From Fibrobacter succinogenes (GTDB lineage: Bacteria; Fibrobacterota; Fibrobacteria; Fibrobacterales; Fibrobacteraceae), in contig CACWJY010000011.1 of NCBI GenBank assembly GCA_902761355.1, positions 1-59,221 of the forward strand: a DNA stretch of 59,221 nucleotides, read 5' to 3'. A model generated the notes under the pieces. It made no database searches. It was not told where the DNA came from and saw nothing but the letters and a program-made list of their open reading frames with translations. The position numbers were made by a program, and so were the translations under genes. The number at the start of each line of letters is the position of its first letter. The stretch's first letter is position 1. Of this stretch, positions 13,867-22,418 are shown one piece after another.

Positions 13867-14936
13867 TTTTCAATATCCTTTTGCATCTTGCTTTGTTGGC
13901 GGATACGGGCAAGGGCCTTGGAGCGGCGGCGGGCGGTTTCTTGGAGGTCCACATTTTCGTCATATTCATCGACGATTTCTCGGCCTAAAATTTCTTCGAG
14001 GACATCTTCGAGGCTTACAATACCTGCAATAGCGCCCCATTCATCGACAACCCCCACGACATGACCACGTTGTTTTAAAAAGCGTAACAGCAACTTATCC
14101 AAAGTAAGGCTATCGGGAATCAGTTGCAGCGGCCGCATCATCTGGCGGAGCTTTACATCGCGCATTCCCTCGGCAAGCTTATTGTATGCGTCGCGACGAA
14201 GCACGATTCCAATCCAGTTGTCCTTTTCCTTTTCATACAGCGGAACACGAGAAAACGGCCAGTTGCCACGTTCATCTAGAGTCTCACCAATAGAAGAATC
14301 CGCCTTAAGCGAAAACACCACCTGACGCGGCGTCATCACCTTGCGCACCGGCACCGACTTTAACGCCAGAATATTCTTGATAACCAAGGACTGCTGACGG
14401 TCAATCACATCTTCACGGAGTCCCAAGCTCACAAGGCTGTTAATGTCATCAATGCTCACGTCCTTCTTGTCTTCTTTTTCGCGGGTCCAATGCTTGGTCA
14501 ACGTAAGGCAAAGCCAAATAATTCCCGTCCAAGAAAGGACAATCGTTATGTAATAGAACGGGACAGCAACCAACGGAGCCGTTATTTTGGCCTGCTTGAC
14601 GCCCAACGTCTTAGGTGTAATCTCGCCAAAAAGAAGAATCAAAATCGTCAATATAATCGGGAGAGAAACCTGCCCCAAAGGAGGCAAATTCTTTACCGCA
14701 AGGGCCGTCGCAAGCGAAGCTCCCACCGTATTGGCGATCGTATTCACTACCAGTACCGAAGCAATATAGCGGTCGATATTTTCCTTGACATGCACCATGT
14801 AGCGCGCCGTAAATTTCTTTTGCCGTTGCAACAATTCAATCGTTGCCGGGGGCACGCTATAAAAAGAGGCTTCGGTCACAGAACAGAATGCCGAAATAGC
14901 AAGGCATCCAAGAACTGTAAGGACAATATAAAGCAT
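13863..14936 (-). CDS. CNNM/DUF21-CBS membrane protein (CorC/HlyC-like, putative Mg2+ transport)
   Basis: The 357-residue protein has the CNNM-type transmembrane domain in its first 150 residues (CSVTEASFYSVPPATIELL, NTIANTVGASLATALAV, LFGEITPKTLGVKQA) and a CBS pair after it (about 195-315; VMTPRQVVFSLKADSSIGE, VVGVVDEWGAIAGIVSLEDVLEEILG, then EIVDEYDE). Such proteins are linked to magnesium or cobalt efflux; the CBS pair binds Mg-ATP in related proteins. The usual C-terminal CorC_HlyC domain is missing, replaced by a short basic tail. It is coupled to SppA upstream (TAATG) and to GxxExxY downstream (ATGA). Confidence 0.88.
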   Translation of the reverse strand: MLYIVLTVLGCLAISAFCSVTEASFYSVPPATIELLQRQKKFTARYMVHVKENIDRYIASVLVVNTIANTVGASLATALAVKNLPPLGQVSLPIILTILILLFGEITPKTLGVKQAKITAPLVAVPFYYITIVLSWTGIIWLCLTLTKHWTREKEDKKDVSIDDINSLVSLGLREDVIDRQQSLVIKNILALKSVPVRKVMTPRQVVFSLKADSSIGETLDERGNWPFSRVPLYEKEKDNWIGIVLRRDAYNKLAEGMRDVKLRQMMRPLQLIPDSLTLDKLLLRFLKQRGHVVGVVDEWGAIAGIVSLEDVLEEILGREIVDEYDENVDLQETARRRSKALARIRQQSKMQKDIEK

Positions 14937-17281
14937 TACTCTATTCCCAAAAACGAAGGTTCAAACAAGTAAGGTTCAATCGCCCAAAGCTGCGGGCGAC
15001 TCAAGTCGTAAATGTAATCGGTCCAATCCGAGAAACTAAACGCCTGCGCACCGAATGCCGGAAGCGTAAGCGAATGGTTAGAACCAAGCACCATCAAGTC
15101 GACCTCGGTATATTCGCCAATATCGGCCAGCTGCTTTGCAACGGCAACCGCATCGTCAATTCCACCAAGGCCATGAACAAGCCCCGCCTGCAACGCCTTG
15201 ACACCAATCATCACGCGGCCTCCGCCATAAGCCGTATCAACGGTCGCCTGTGGGATTCCTGTCGCCTGCGAGACCACTCCCGTAAAGCGTTCGTAGAATT
15301 CATCCATGTACTGTTGCAAGGCGGCCTTTTCTTGATCGGTCCAGGGGCGGGTAAATGTAGTCGCATCCGCATATTCATGGGTTTTAACGGTCTCGGCCTT
15401 AAGCCCAATTTTAGACATCAGTCCCGAAGCATCAATCTTGCCGCCATAAATTCCGATACTACCGACAATCGCCATGGGTTCTGCCAAAATTTTATCACCC
15501 GCACAGGCAATGTAATAACCACCCGAAGCACCCATGTATCCAATGCTCGAAACCACAGGGATTCCCAAATCTCTCACATGACGGAGCGCTGCCCAAATTT
15601 TATCAGAAGCGATAGCGCTGCCTCCCGGCGATGAAATACGCACAATCAAGGCTTCGGCTCCAGACGAAGGCAACTTACGGAGCGATTCGAGTACAGAGCG
15701 TTCCATGCGGGAATCAATAGTTCCATCGATATTCAATAGAGCAATCTTCGCGCGCCTTGCCCAGCTTTCGTTAAAGATTTTCTTGTCTGTCGGATTCCAG
15801 GTGCGGTAATACGCCTGAGGATAATCAATGCCAAAGAACGTCTTTAAAGCATACGAAGGAACCTGATCTAGATAAAGCAATGTATCTACCAATCCAGAAC
15901 GTTTTGCCGCAGAAGCCGTCACCAACGGTTCTGACGCCAAGGAATCCAAGCGAGCATAGGCCTGCCCCGCATTCATCGACAGACCGACCTTACGCATCGA
16001 AACGTAGGTCTGCATCGCCGTCCACAAATCCTTATACAGGGTATCAAAATTAGCCCTAGCCTCGGCCGACATAGAATCGGCCACATACGGCTCTACAGCC
16101 GACTTATACTTACCATGACGCAAGAATTCCACCTTAACGCCTAACTTGTCGAAAAGGCCCTTATAAAAAAGGATATTGCCCCCCAAGCCACGCCAGTTCA
16201 TATGTGCCGACGGCTCCACCACAATACGGTCTACATGCGCCGAAGCAAGTAACACGGCCGGACGAATACCATCCATATAGGCGACCACCTTGCCGCCGCG
16301 AGCTTTGAGCTTTTTCACGTAACGGTCAATTTCGCTAGAAATCCCGATATTTCCTTTGTAACCCGAAAAATCAAGGATGACAAGACCCGTCGACGGATCA
16401 CGCAACATGTGTTCAAACAGGTTACGCACATGCCAAATGCAAATGGATCTCTTTCTAAAAAAAGCAAATTCGTCTTCGGTCTCGGAAACTTCCATATCAA
16501 GCGGTACTCGAATAATCTGGGCGCTCATAGAGGCCCCCGGATTGCGGGCTGAATGAAAGCCCCACGCACCACCCTTGGGAAGCAAGTCGTCGTACACATG
16601 CAAGGCTGCATTGTTGTAGCCGCCAAAACTTGTCGAGAACGTCAAACGGTATTCATCATCGTCACCATAAAGTGGCACACGAAGCCCCCAACGGACTCCA
16701 TACATCCCCAGTTCCACCAACAAGCGATGATTTTCGAAATCCTCGACATCGTAGCTCACACTCATCATCGGACCAACACGAACCGTAGCCCCCAGATTCT
16801 GCACACGGTCGGGAGCTTGCGGCCCCGCATAAAGCACATTGTCACATGAGTAACCCAAAGACAAGAACTGGAAGGGGCGAATCATAGCACCCAAGTCCAC
16901 ACTCCATTCGGTCCCTGTAAAGCCAGCACTACGAAGCGCATTGACACGTTCACCAATAAAGATGGTTCGATTCCATAAATCGTCGCCATGCGTGAGGCTC
17001 CAGCGCGACAAATCAAGATGTTCCGGCCCCCGCGTATATTCGAAGCCTGCCGCCCAATGTTCTAGATTGCCACCCACACGAAAGTGGTTGATGCGGTTGT
17101 CATAATCATAACCAACCAAGGCCCCCTTAGAATCAAAGGCCGAAACACCCGCAGGGTTTCCCCAGATGCCATGTTCGTTCTCTAGCGAAACAAACCCAGA
17201 TTCGCCAGGAATATAGGCTAAAGCATTTGCAGCGCAGAGCAGCAAAAGCGCAGCCACAAACTTATTTTGCATCAATTTCAT
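14936..17281 (-). CDS. sppA: SppA-like signal peptide peptidase (S49) with a barrel-like N-terminal domain
   Basis: The 781-residue protein has a signal peptide (MKLMQNKFVAALLLLCAANALA; the ATG at 17281 has GGGGAGAG upstream). Then comes a beta-rich region of about 230 residues (IWGNPAGVSAFDSKGALVGYDY, FQFLSLGYSCDNVLYAG) that looks like an outer-membrane barrel of the PorV/FadL type. Two S49 domains follow. The general-base Lys393 is in KYKSAVEP and the nucleophile Ser586 in YMGASGGYY, as in E. coli SppA. SppA cleaves leftover signal peptides or other membrane peptides. The barrel-like addition is not part of normal SppA. It overlaps the Gfo/Idh gene by 20 bases and the CNNM start by one. Confidence 0.88.
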   Translation of the reverse strand: MKLMQNKFVAALLLLCAANALAYIPGESGFVSLENEHGIWGNPAGVSAFDSKGALVGYDYDNRINHFRVGGNLEHWAAGFEYTRGPEHLDLSRWSLTHGDDLWNRTIFIGERVNALRSAGFTGTEWSVDLGAMIRPFQFLSLGYSCDNVLYAGPQAPDRVQNLGATVRVGPMMSVSYDVEDFENHRLLVELGMYGVRWGLRVPLYGDDDEYRLTFSTSFGGYNNAALHVYDDLLPKGGAWGFHSARNPGASMSAQIIRVPLDMEVSETEDEFAFFRKRSICIWHVRNLFEHMLRDPSTGLVILDFSGYKGNIGISSEIDRYVKKLKARGGKVVAYMDGIRPAVLLASAHVDRIVVEPSAHMNWRGLGGNILFYKGLFDKLGVKVEFLRHGKYKSAVEPYVADSMSAEARANFDTLYKDLWTAMQTYVSMRKVGLSMNAGQAYARLDSLASEPLVTASAAKRSGLVDTLLYLDQVPSYALKTFFGIDYPQAYYRTWNPTDKKIFNESWARRAKIALLNIDGTIDSRMERSVLESLRKLPSSGAEALIVRISSPGGSAIASDKIWAALRHVRDLGIPVVSSIGYMGASGGYYIACAGDKILAEPMAIVGSIGIYGGKIDASGLMSKIGLKAETVKTHEYADATTFTRPWTDQEKAALQQYMDEFYERFTGVVSQATGIPQATVDTAYGGGRVMIGVKALQAGLVHGLGGIDDAVAVAKQLADIGEYTEVDLMVLGSNHSLTLPAFGAQAFSFSDWTDYIYDLSRPQLWAIEPYLFEPSFLGIE

Positions 17282-18209
17282 TCGCTCTCCCCTTTTTGTA
17301 CAATTCACCAATCAAAGCAACTAACACGACCGCATAGCAGGCGTCATAAAAGTCACGATACCAATCGTATGCGGAATCTTCATCTTGCGCCGCATTCTTA
17401 TAAGAGCTCAAATAATTTAGAAAAGCCTGGTGTTCATGCTGCAGAGCATATGCGGGATTACCATTGCGATAGGCCCCCAAATCCAGCGTTACGGAACGAT
17501 CCTTCATCGAAATTTCTACCGTACGGGCATCAGAGGCGGAGTTTCGGTCTGCTATAAATTCGGCCTTTAACGTTCTAAAATCGTAGATAGCATGAACGCG
17601 ATCATCCGACAATTCCACGCAATCAAGCGACTTGTACAACATGGCGTTTTTGTCTACAAATAAACAAAGCAAGTCCATGTCGTGGATCATCAAATCGTAT
17701 TCCACGGAAACATCGCGATTGCGCGGCGAAAAACCGTGCGTTCGCGTAAACTTAAAACAGATTGGAAATACATCTTGCTTTTGGAGATACCAGGATTTTA
17801 AGCAATCCTGCATTTCCTTGCAAAAGTCGGTCTTCGCAAATTCTTCAATTGCCGGGTTGTAGCGTTCCGAATGCCCGACAAAGACAAGTGCGCCCCGTTT
17901 CAAGGCTAGTTTCTGGTATTCCAGGGCATCCATCCCAGAAATCGACACCGGTTTTTCCACAAGCACCGGGAGCTTCATTTTGATGCATTTTTTGACGTAT
18001 TCGTCATGCGTTACAGCAGGAGATGCAATGACTGCAAAATCAGGCGCAAGTTCGCCGGATTTAATTCGTTTGAACAAAGCGGCAGCCTCAGCCGTAGTGT
18101 CAGCAACACCAATAAATTCGACACCATCTTGTTCAAACAGCCGCTTATGCCGCTGCCCCATGGTCCCACAACCAATCAAGACTGCCTTATAAAAACAGGA
18201 ATTTTGCAT
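17262..18209 (-). CDS. Gfo/Idh/MocA-family NAD(P)-dependent oxidoreductase
   Basis: The 315-residue protein has the N-terminal nucleotide-binding motif VLIGCGTMGQRHKRLF and the family's catalytic-region motif VEKPVS (EKP), followed by FVGHSERYNPA. Members oxidise or reduce sugars, inositols and nucleotide sugars. The start at 18209 has GGGG nearby; a longer frame from 18242 runs deeper into the upstream gene. It overlaps the barrel-like gene upstream by 23 bases and SppA downstream. The link between an oxidoreductase and these envelope genes is not obvious; a sugar for surface glycans is a possible substrate. Confidence 0.88.
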   Translation of the reverse strand: MQNSCFYKAVLIGCGTMGQRHKRLFEQDGVEFIGVADTTAEAAALFKRIKSGELAPDFAVIASPAVTHDEYVKKCIKMKLPVLVEKPVSISGMDALEYQKLALKRGALVFVGHSERYNPAIEEFAKTDFCKEMQDCLKSWYLQKQDVFPICFKFTRTHGFSPRNRDVSVEYDLMIHDMDLLCLFVDKNAMLYKSLDCVELSDDRVHAIYDFRTLKAEFIADRNSASDARTVEISMKDRSVTLDLGAYRNGNPAYALQHEHQAFLNYLSSYKNAAQDEDSAYDWYRDFYDACYAVVLVALIGELYKKGRANEIDAK

Positions 18210-19020
18210 ATAACCCCAAAGTATGCCCCGTTTCCATTCCAAACAAGTGTCCGCGATTCATTTCGTAAAACAATGCAGCACCCAAAGAATTCTTGTATAC
18301 CGAAAAATACCGGGCCGCATCTACACGCATTCTAAAGCCACGATAAAGGTCATCCATTTTGCGATAGGGTTTATCCATGTGCAAGTTTTCGGATTCCTGA
18401 ATGCGCCAGCGGTACAAAAAAACATAGTCAAATTTCCAGCCCGAATGGTCGTCACGGTCCCACAGGAACTTCCACGAAATCGACCCCTTGAGGCCAAGTT
18501 CGTCACCAGGCTGAAAATCGCGCTCTTCGAGAAAGGTAAAGTATTCCGCCGCGGCACCGAGCGTCATGTTCCGCGAGAATTCATAAAGGCCAAAAGGCGA
18601 TACCCCCAGCCGGTGGAAACGATTGACGCGGGAACCTTCACGCGGCGGAAGCCTCCAGCTGACATCAACGCCTGCAAACGGGAACGGCACCAGTTTCATA
18701 CCCAAGTATGATTCGTTAAGACCGTTTACCTGCAAGTTCACCATTTCGTGAATCTGGTCATGAGCCATCGTATTCCACTCGTAGCTCACGAGTCGGTAGG
18801 CGAAATCTCCATAGATGCTGAAGCAGTTGCAGGGTGCATATTCCCCCGCCACATTGATATCGCCACTATACACGTCATCGCGAAGCTCCGCAAGGGTGCC
18901 CAGCAGCACAAAACTTTCGGGAGCGCGCACCGGCGAAACCGTCTCGCGGGCAAATGTCGCGATAGACGCGAGCCCCAAAAGAAGCACAACTTTCAAAGTC
19001 TTTCGAATAAAAACAGACAT
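18187..19020 (-). CDS. Predicted outer-membrane beta-barrel protein, unknown function
   Basis: The 277-residue protein has a signal peptide (SVFIRKTLKVVLLLGLASIATFA) and a mature part of alternating aromatic and hydrophobic residues that would form beta strands (AYRLVSYEWNTM, LGVSPFGLYEFSRNMTLGAAAEYFTF, WKFDYVFLYRWRI), ending in LGLYAKFLFL, a normal barrel terminal strand. I do not recognise a named family. The start at 19020 was preferred over a TTG at 19035 and has no clear ribosome site. It is the first gene of the overlapping five-gene operon that ends with GxxExxY. Confidence 0.7.
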   Translation of the reverse strand: MSVFIRKTLKVVLLLGLASIATFARETVSPVRAPESFVLLGTLAELRDDVYSGDINVAGEYAPCNCFSIYGDFAYRLVSYEWNTMAHDQIHEMVNLQVNGLNESYLGMKLVPFPFAGVDVSWRLPPREGSRVNRFHRLGVSPFGLYEFSRNMTLGAAAEYFTFLEERDFQPGDELGLKGSISWKFLWDRDDHSGWKFDYVFLYRWRIQESENLHMDKPYRKMDDLYRGFRMRVDAARYFSVYKNSLGAALFYEMNRGHLFGMETGHTLGLYAKFLFL

Positions 19021-19095
19021 CGGTTTATTTGACAAATTTAAAAAATTCTATCTTAGTAGCACCGAATAGTTACCGAGCCGCCCAAGGATTTTCCG

Positions 19096-20085
19096 ATGAC
19101 AAGACTTGTCCACTTCGACATTGCCAAAGCGATCGCCATCATTCTCGTTGTCATCGGCCACTATTACCCCGAAAACGCGCCCAGCTGGTACCTGGCGCTG
19201 CATTCCTGGATTTACACATTCCACATGCCTCTTTTCATGTTCGCCAGCGGCTACATCTATCTTTCCTTCAAGAAGGACGAAGGATACATCACCTTTATCA
19301 AGAAAAAATTCAGGCGTCTGTTCGTTCCCTATATCATCGTCTCGATGATCATCATCTCGATCAAGCTACTGACACAGCGCAACATGTATGTTGAAAATCC
19401 TGTTACGCCAGAAACCTACATACAAATTCTATACCTTCCGGCAGCCGGTTATTTTTTGTGGTTCATCTGGTCACTTTTCACCTGTTTCTTGATTATCCCC
19501 TTCTTTAAGACAGCAAAAGCTAGGCTCGTCCTGCTTTTGATCTCCATCCTGCTACACTACGTATTTACTCTCGGAAGCATCGAGCTGTTTGCCATTAACG
19601 AAACTTCCCGCAACCTGCTCTGGTTCATGGTCGGCACCAGCGCCTGCGATTATGGAAGCATCGTTTTCTCGCACAAGTTCTGGGAAAATTACAAGAATAT
19701 CCTGAAGATATCCTCGATTATTCTCTTTGTCGGTACAAGTATTCTGTTCCTACTTGAAACGCCCTACACCAACGAAGTTCTTGCATGGTTCGGAATTGCA
19801 TCCATGATGGCAACATCCACCTGGATTGCCCATATCCGCGCAACAAAGTACATTCAGCCCATCTTGATTGTCGGCTCCGCCAGTTACATCATCTATCTCT
19901 TCCACACGACATTCGAAGGGTTGGCCAAGTCCATCGTCCAGAAAGTCACCTTTTTCGCAACCTCCGACACGGGATTTGTCATGGGAGCTCTTCTTTGCAT
20001 CCTTGCAGGAACCGTCGGCCCCATCGTCTTATTCTACATCATCCGAAAATTTCAAATGACGCGAATGATTTTCGGCTTGAAATAG
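19096..20085 (+). CDS. Acyltransferase family 3 membrane protein
   Basis: The 329-residue protein has FDIAKAIAIILVVIGHYYPEN in the first helix with the conserved His, FHMPLFMFASGYIY in the second, RRLFVPYIIVS after it, and about ten hydrophobic segments. These fit AT3 acyltransferases of the small, WecH-like kind. The gene faces the 20102-21142 acyltransferase, and the two stop codons are 17 bases apart with no clear terminator between them. The acceptor is unknown; given the surrounding genes it is likely an envelope glycan. Confidence 0.85.
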   Translation: MTRLVHFDIAKAIAIILVVIGHYYPENAPSWYLALHSWIYTFHMPLFMFASGYIYLSFKKDEGYITFIKKKFRRLFVPYIIVSMIIISIKLLTQRNMYVENPVTPETYIQILYLPAAGYFLWFIWSLFTCFLIIPFFKTAKARLVLLLISILLHYVFTLGSIELFAINETSRNLLWFMVGTSACDYGSIVFSHKFWENYKNILKISSIILFVGTSILFLLETPYTNEVLAWFGIASMMATSTWIAHIRATKYIQPILIVGSASYIIYLFHTTFEGLAKSIVQKVTFFATSDTGFVMGALLCILAGTVGPIVLFYIIRKFQMTRMIFGLK

Positions 20086-20101
20086 CGCCCCTATTTAGGT
20101 T

Positions 20102-21142
20102 TTATACGCGCACCCAGTTGACCAGTTTCGACGACATCTTGTGAACCACCGTACTAAAGATGATCGTAAACGTCATCGTCAAAACGAGGAACACTCCGCT
20201 CGACACCGTCGGGAACAAATACGAAATCGTCCGCATCATCAATTCATGCGACAAATAAATCTCGTAGGAAATGACGCCCAGGTGATTGACAACGGCATTC
20301 CCGAACGTTCTCTTCCGCGACAGGAACAATACAAAACTGACGATCGCAAAGCCTAGGACAATCTTTAAAAGATACTCCCCGTAGAACCACACCGTTTTAT
20401 TCATCACATAGGCAATTCCCAGAACCAACGATAACAGCCCCAGCGCAATAGTTTTTGGCATCCAGCGGGAGCCAATGAAATCGGCTATTTTTGAGAAGAA
20501 TATGAAAAGCAACAGTCCCCAGACAAGTCCCATGCGCTCATAGCACCACCCCATTTCGGCTGAATTACTGGCATCCGGCGAAGACAGGTACAAGTAAAGG
20601 CTAGATGCCACAACCGCAACGGCCAAGACAACATGGCTGATAGAAGGTTTTATTTTGAACTTTTGCTGGCAGAACATGACTACAAAAAAGAGAATGCAAT
20701 ACTGCAGCAGGACCCACACATATCCCGGCATACTGATGAGGGACTTCAACAAAGAAAAATCGCGTCCTGAGCAAACATTGAACAGAACACAAAAAAGATT
20801 CACCAAAAAACATGGAATCAGCAAGCTCGCAAGACGATTGCGCCAAAAATGAGAGAGATACTTATCCGGTGAACGGTTCGCCGAAAACTGCATTCCATAA
20901 GCCGATATCATAAAGAACACCGTTACCGCCACAAAGCCAAAGCTCATCACCATTCTCTGGGCCGCGTTATGGTAAAGCTCCGGGACATGCACAAAGACGA
21001 CAACGACGGCACTTACGCCCTTGAGGACTCCCGTAAAATTCTTGTCAAACGAGAACGGTCCCTCCTTGGGAACACTTTTCCACAAGACCGACGCAAACAA
21101 AACCGCAATCAGCAAAAAAGTCAATATCAGGTCAAGCTTCAT
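20102..21142 (-). CDS. Acyltransferase family 3, trio copy A
   Basis: The 346-residue membrane protein has an extra N-terminal helix (LDLILTFLLIAVLFASVLW), then the AT3 start GVLKGVSAVVVVFVHVPELY with the conserved His and VFFMISAYGMQF. About ten segments follow. It is the last gene of a minus-strand unit with an SGNH lipoprotein and a small barrel (21153-22330); the same three gene types recur at 41564-43779. In OatA-like enzymes AT3 passes acetyl groups to an SGNH domain, so a split acetylation system is inferred. Confidence 0.85.
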   Translation of the reverse strand: MKLDLILTFLLIAVLFASVLWKSVPKEGPFSFDKNFTGVLKGVSAVVVVFVHVPELYHNAAQRMVMSFGFVAVTVFFMISAYGMQFSANRSPDKYLSHFWRNRLASLLIPCFLVNLFCVLFNVCSGRDFSLLKSLISMPGYVWVLLQYCILFFVVMFCQQKFKIKPSISHVVLAVAVVASSLYLYLSSPDASNSAEMGWCYERMGLVWGLLLFIFFSKIADFIGSRWMPKTIALGLLSLVLGIAYVMNKTVWFYGEYLLKIVLGFAIVSFVLFLSRKRTFGNAVVNHLGVISYEIYLSHELMMRTISYLFPTVSSGVFLVLTMTFTIIFSTVVHKMSSKLVNWVRV

Positions 21143-21152
21143 TCTTCAGCCC

Positions 21153-21749
21153 TTAATTAAAATCGTACCGGTAAATAAAGTTAAGCTGGACACGGGTCCA
21201 CTCAAAGCTTCCATGAACCGGTGTCGAAATTTCAGGATAGACACCCAAGCGTCCTACATCGAACAACATTCCCCCAAAAAAGCGACGTTCCACATTTCGG
21301 TAATCAGGCATATTCTTAAAGCCAGCATAGAAGCCTACATCCTCAAAAGGGAAACTTTGCAACTGGATAAGGTATCCATAATGGGTCCCGAGATCGCTAT
21401 CATAAAACGGACGATACCGCGCCTTGATCTGGAAATAGACATGGGGAGCCCAATGCAGGGACAGTTCCCCGCCATAGTCATAATAATCCATGTCGTACTG
21501 CATGCCACCATACAGAACATACCAGAGTTTCATCGACAGCGGCAGCGAGTATTCCGCAAAAAGGCCTAAACTTCCATGTTGCTGTTCAGGATCCTGATTG
21601 AACAGGGACTGCTCATAGGCAACCCCATACGAACCATGCTGAACGCCAGCAAACAGGAAACGCTGATTACGCATTCCCATAAAGAACTGGTTATTGGCAA
21701 AGAGCAGCGTGGCCGAAACCATCAAAAAAATAACGACAGATTTTCTCAT
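21153..21749 (-). CDS. Small outer-membrane beta-barrel protein, trio copy A
   Basis: The 198-residue exported protein (signal RKSVVIFLMVSATLLFA) is a paralogue of the 41564-42163 product. Shared blocks include GMRN, YDMDYYDYG against YDQDYYDVG, PFYDSDLG against PFYDSSLK, and KNMPDYRNVERRFFGG against KNLPDFRNVERRYMAG. The pattern of alternating hydrophobic residues and the final NFIYRYDFN strand indicate a barrel of about eight strands, similar in size to PagP or PagL, but I see no catalytic signature of either. The ATG overlaps the SGNH stop by four bases, as in copy B. Function unknown. Confidence 0.8.
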   Translation of the reverse strand: MRKSVVIFLMVSATLLFANNQFFMGMRNQRFLFAGVQHGSYGVAYEQSLFNQDPEQQHGSLGLFAEYSLPLSMKLWYVLYGGMQYDMDYYDYGGELSLHWAPHVYFQIKARYRPFYDSDLGTHYGYLIQLQSFPFEDVGFYAGFKNMPDYRNVERRFFGGMLFDVGRLGVYPEISTPVHGSFEWTRVQLNFIYRYDFN

Positions 21750-22330
21750 CTTAACACCTTCAGAACTTCCGAGGCTAAAATTTCTTGTCCTGCAATATTC
21801 GGATGCAAGCCGTCCTTAAACAAATCCATCCTAGCTTCATATTCATCTTGGGCAAACAACGGATACACATCCAAATACTCAAAGCGACCATTTAACGAAT
21901 CCAGTCCTTTTTCCACACGATTATTCACATTGCGAATGACTTCATTCACACGCGAACTCTGCTGACGCTGAAAATTACGAGGAAGAATCGAAACAACGAT
22001 TAACGGGTCTGCCTGGATTTTTTCGATTCGGGTATAAAACTTCTGCAAGAAAGCATTTCTTCTTTCTTCATCAAAAAATTCACTACTATTATTGGTTCCC
22101 ATCAATATGACGGACGGTATTCCCCGACATTCTCGCAAATCCCAATCATCAAGATCCTGAATCTTTGCGCCATTTTTCGCATGTTTTAAGGGCATATACT
22201 GCGGGAAAAAGTATTCAAGATCCCACTGATAGGTAATTGAATCGCCTATAAAACAAACACGCGTGTCATCGTCATCATAATCACACGCCCACAAAAAAAG
22301 GATCCATGGGAAAAGCAGCCACTTTTTCAT
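21746..22330 (-). CDS. SGNH-hydrolase lipoprotein, trio copy A
   Basis: The 194-residue protein has a lipobox ending LFLWAC (Cys16), then the SGNH block I FIGDSITYQWDLE with nucleophile Ser31, block III-like LMGTNNS, and block V DGLHPN with the Asp-His pair. SGNH enzymes hydrolyse or transfer acyl esters, and some work with AT3 proteins to O-acetylate glycans. The start at 22330 opens directly onto the lipoprotein signal; a longer frame from 22357 would not. It overlaps the barrel gene (ATGA) and is divergent from a CotH-like lipoprotein gene. Confidence 0.87.
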   Translation of the reverse strand: MKKWLLFPWILFLWACDYDDDDTRVCFIGDSITYQWDLEYFFPQYMPLKHAKNGAKIQDLDDWDLRECRGIPSVILMGTNNSSEFFDEERRNAFLQKFYTRIEKIQADPLIVVSILPRNFQRQQSSRVNEVIRNVNNRVEKGLDSLNGRFEYLDVYPLFAQDEYEARMDLFKDGLHPNIAGQEILASEVLKVLR

Positions 22331-22418
22331 ATTCGCAATCAGCGCAAAATCTAGCAAAAAACATTCCGCGCAAAATTTTCTGCCGAAAGCACACCGCTCA
22401 ATTTTTTAAATTTAAATT

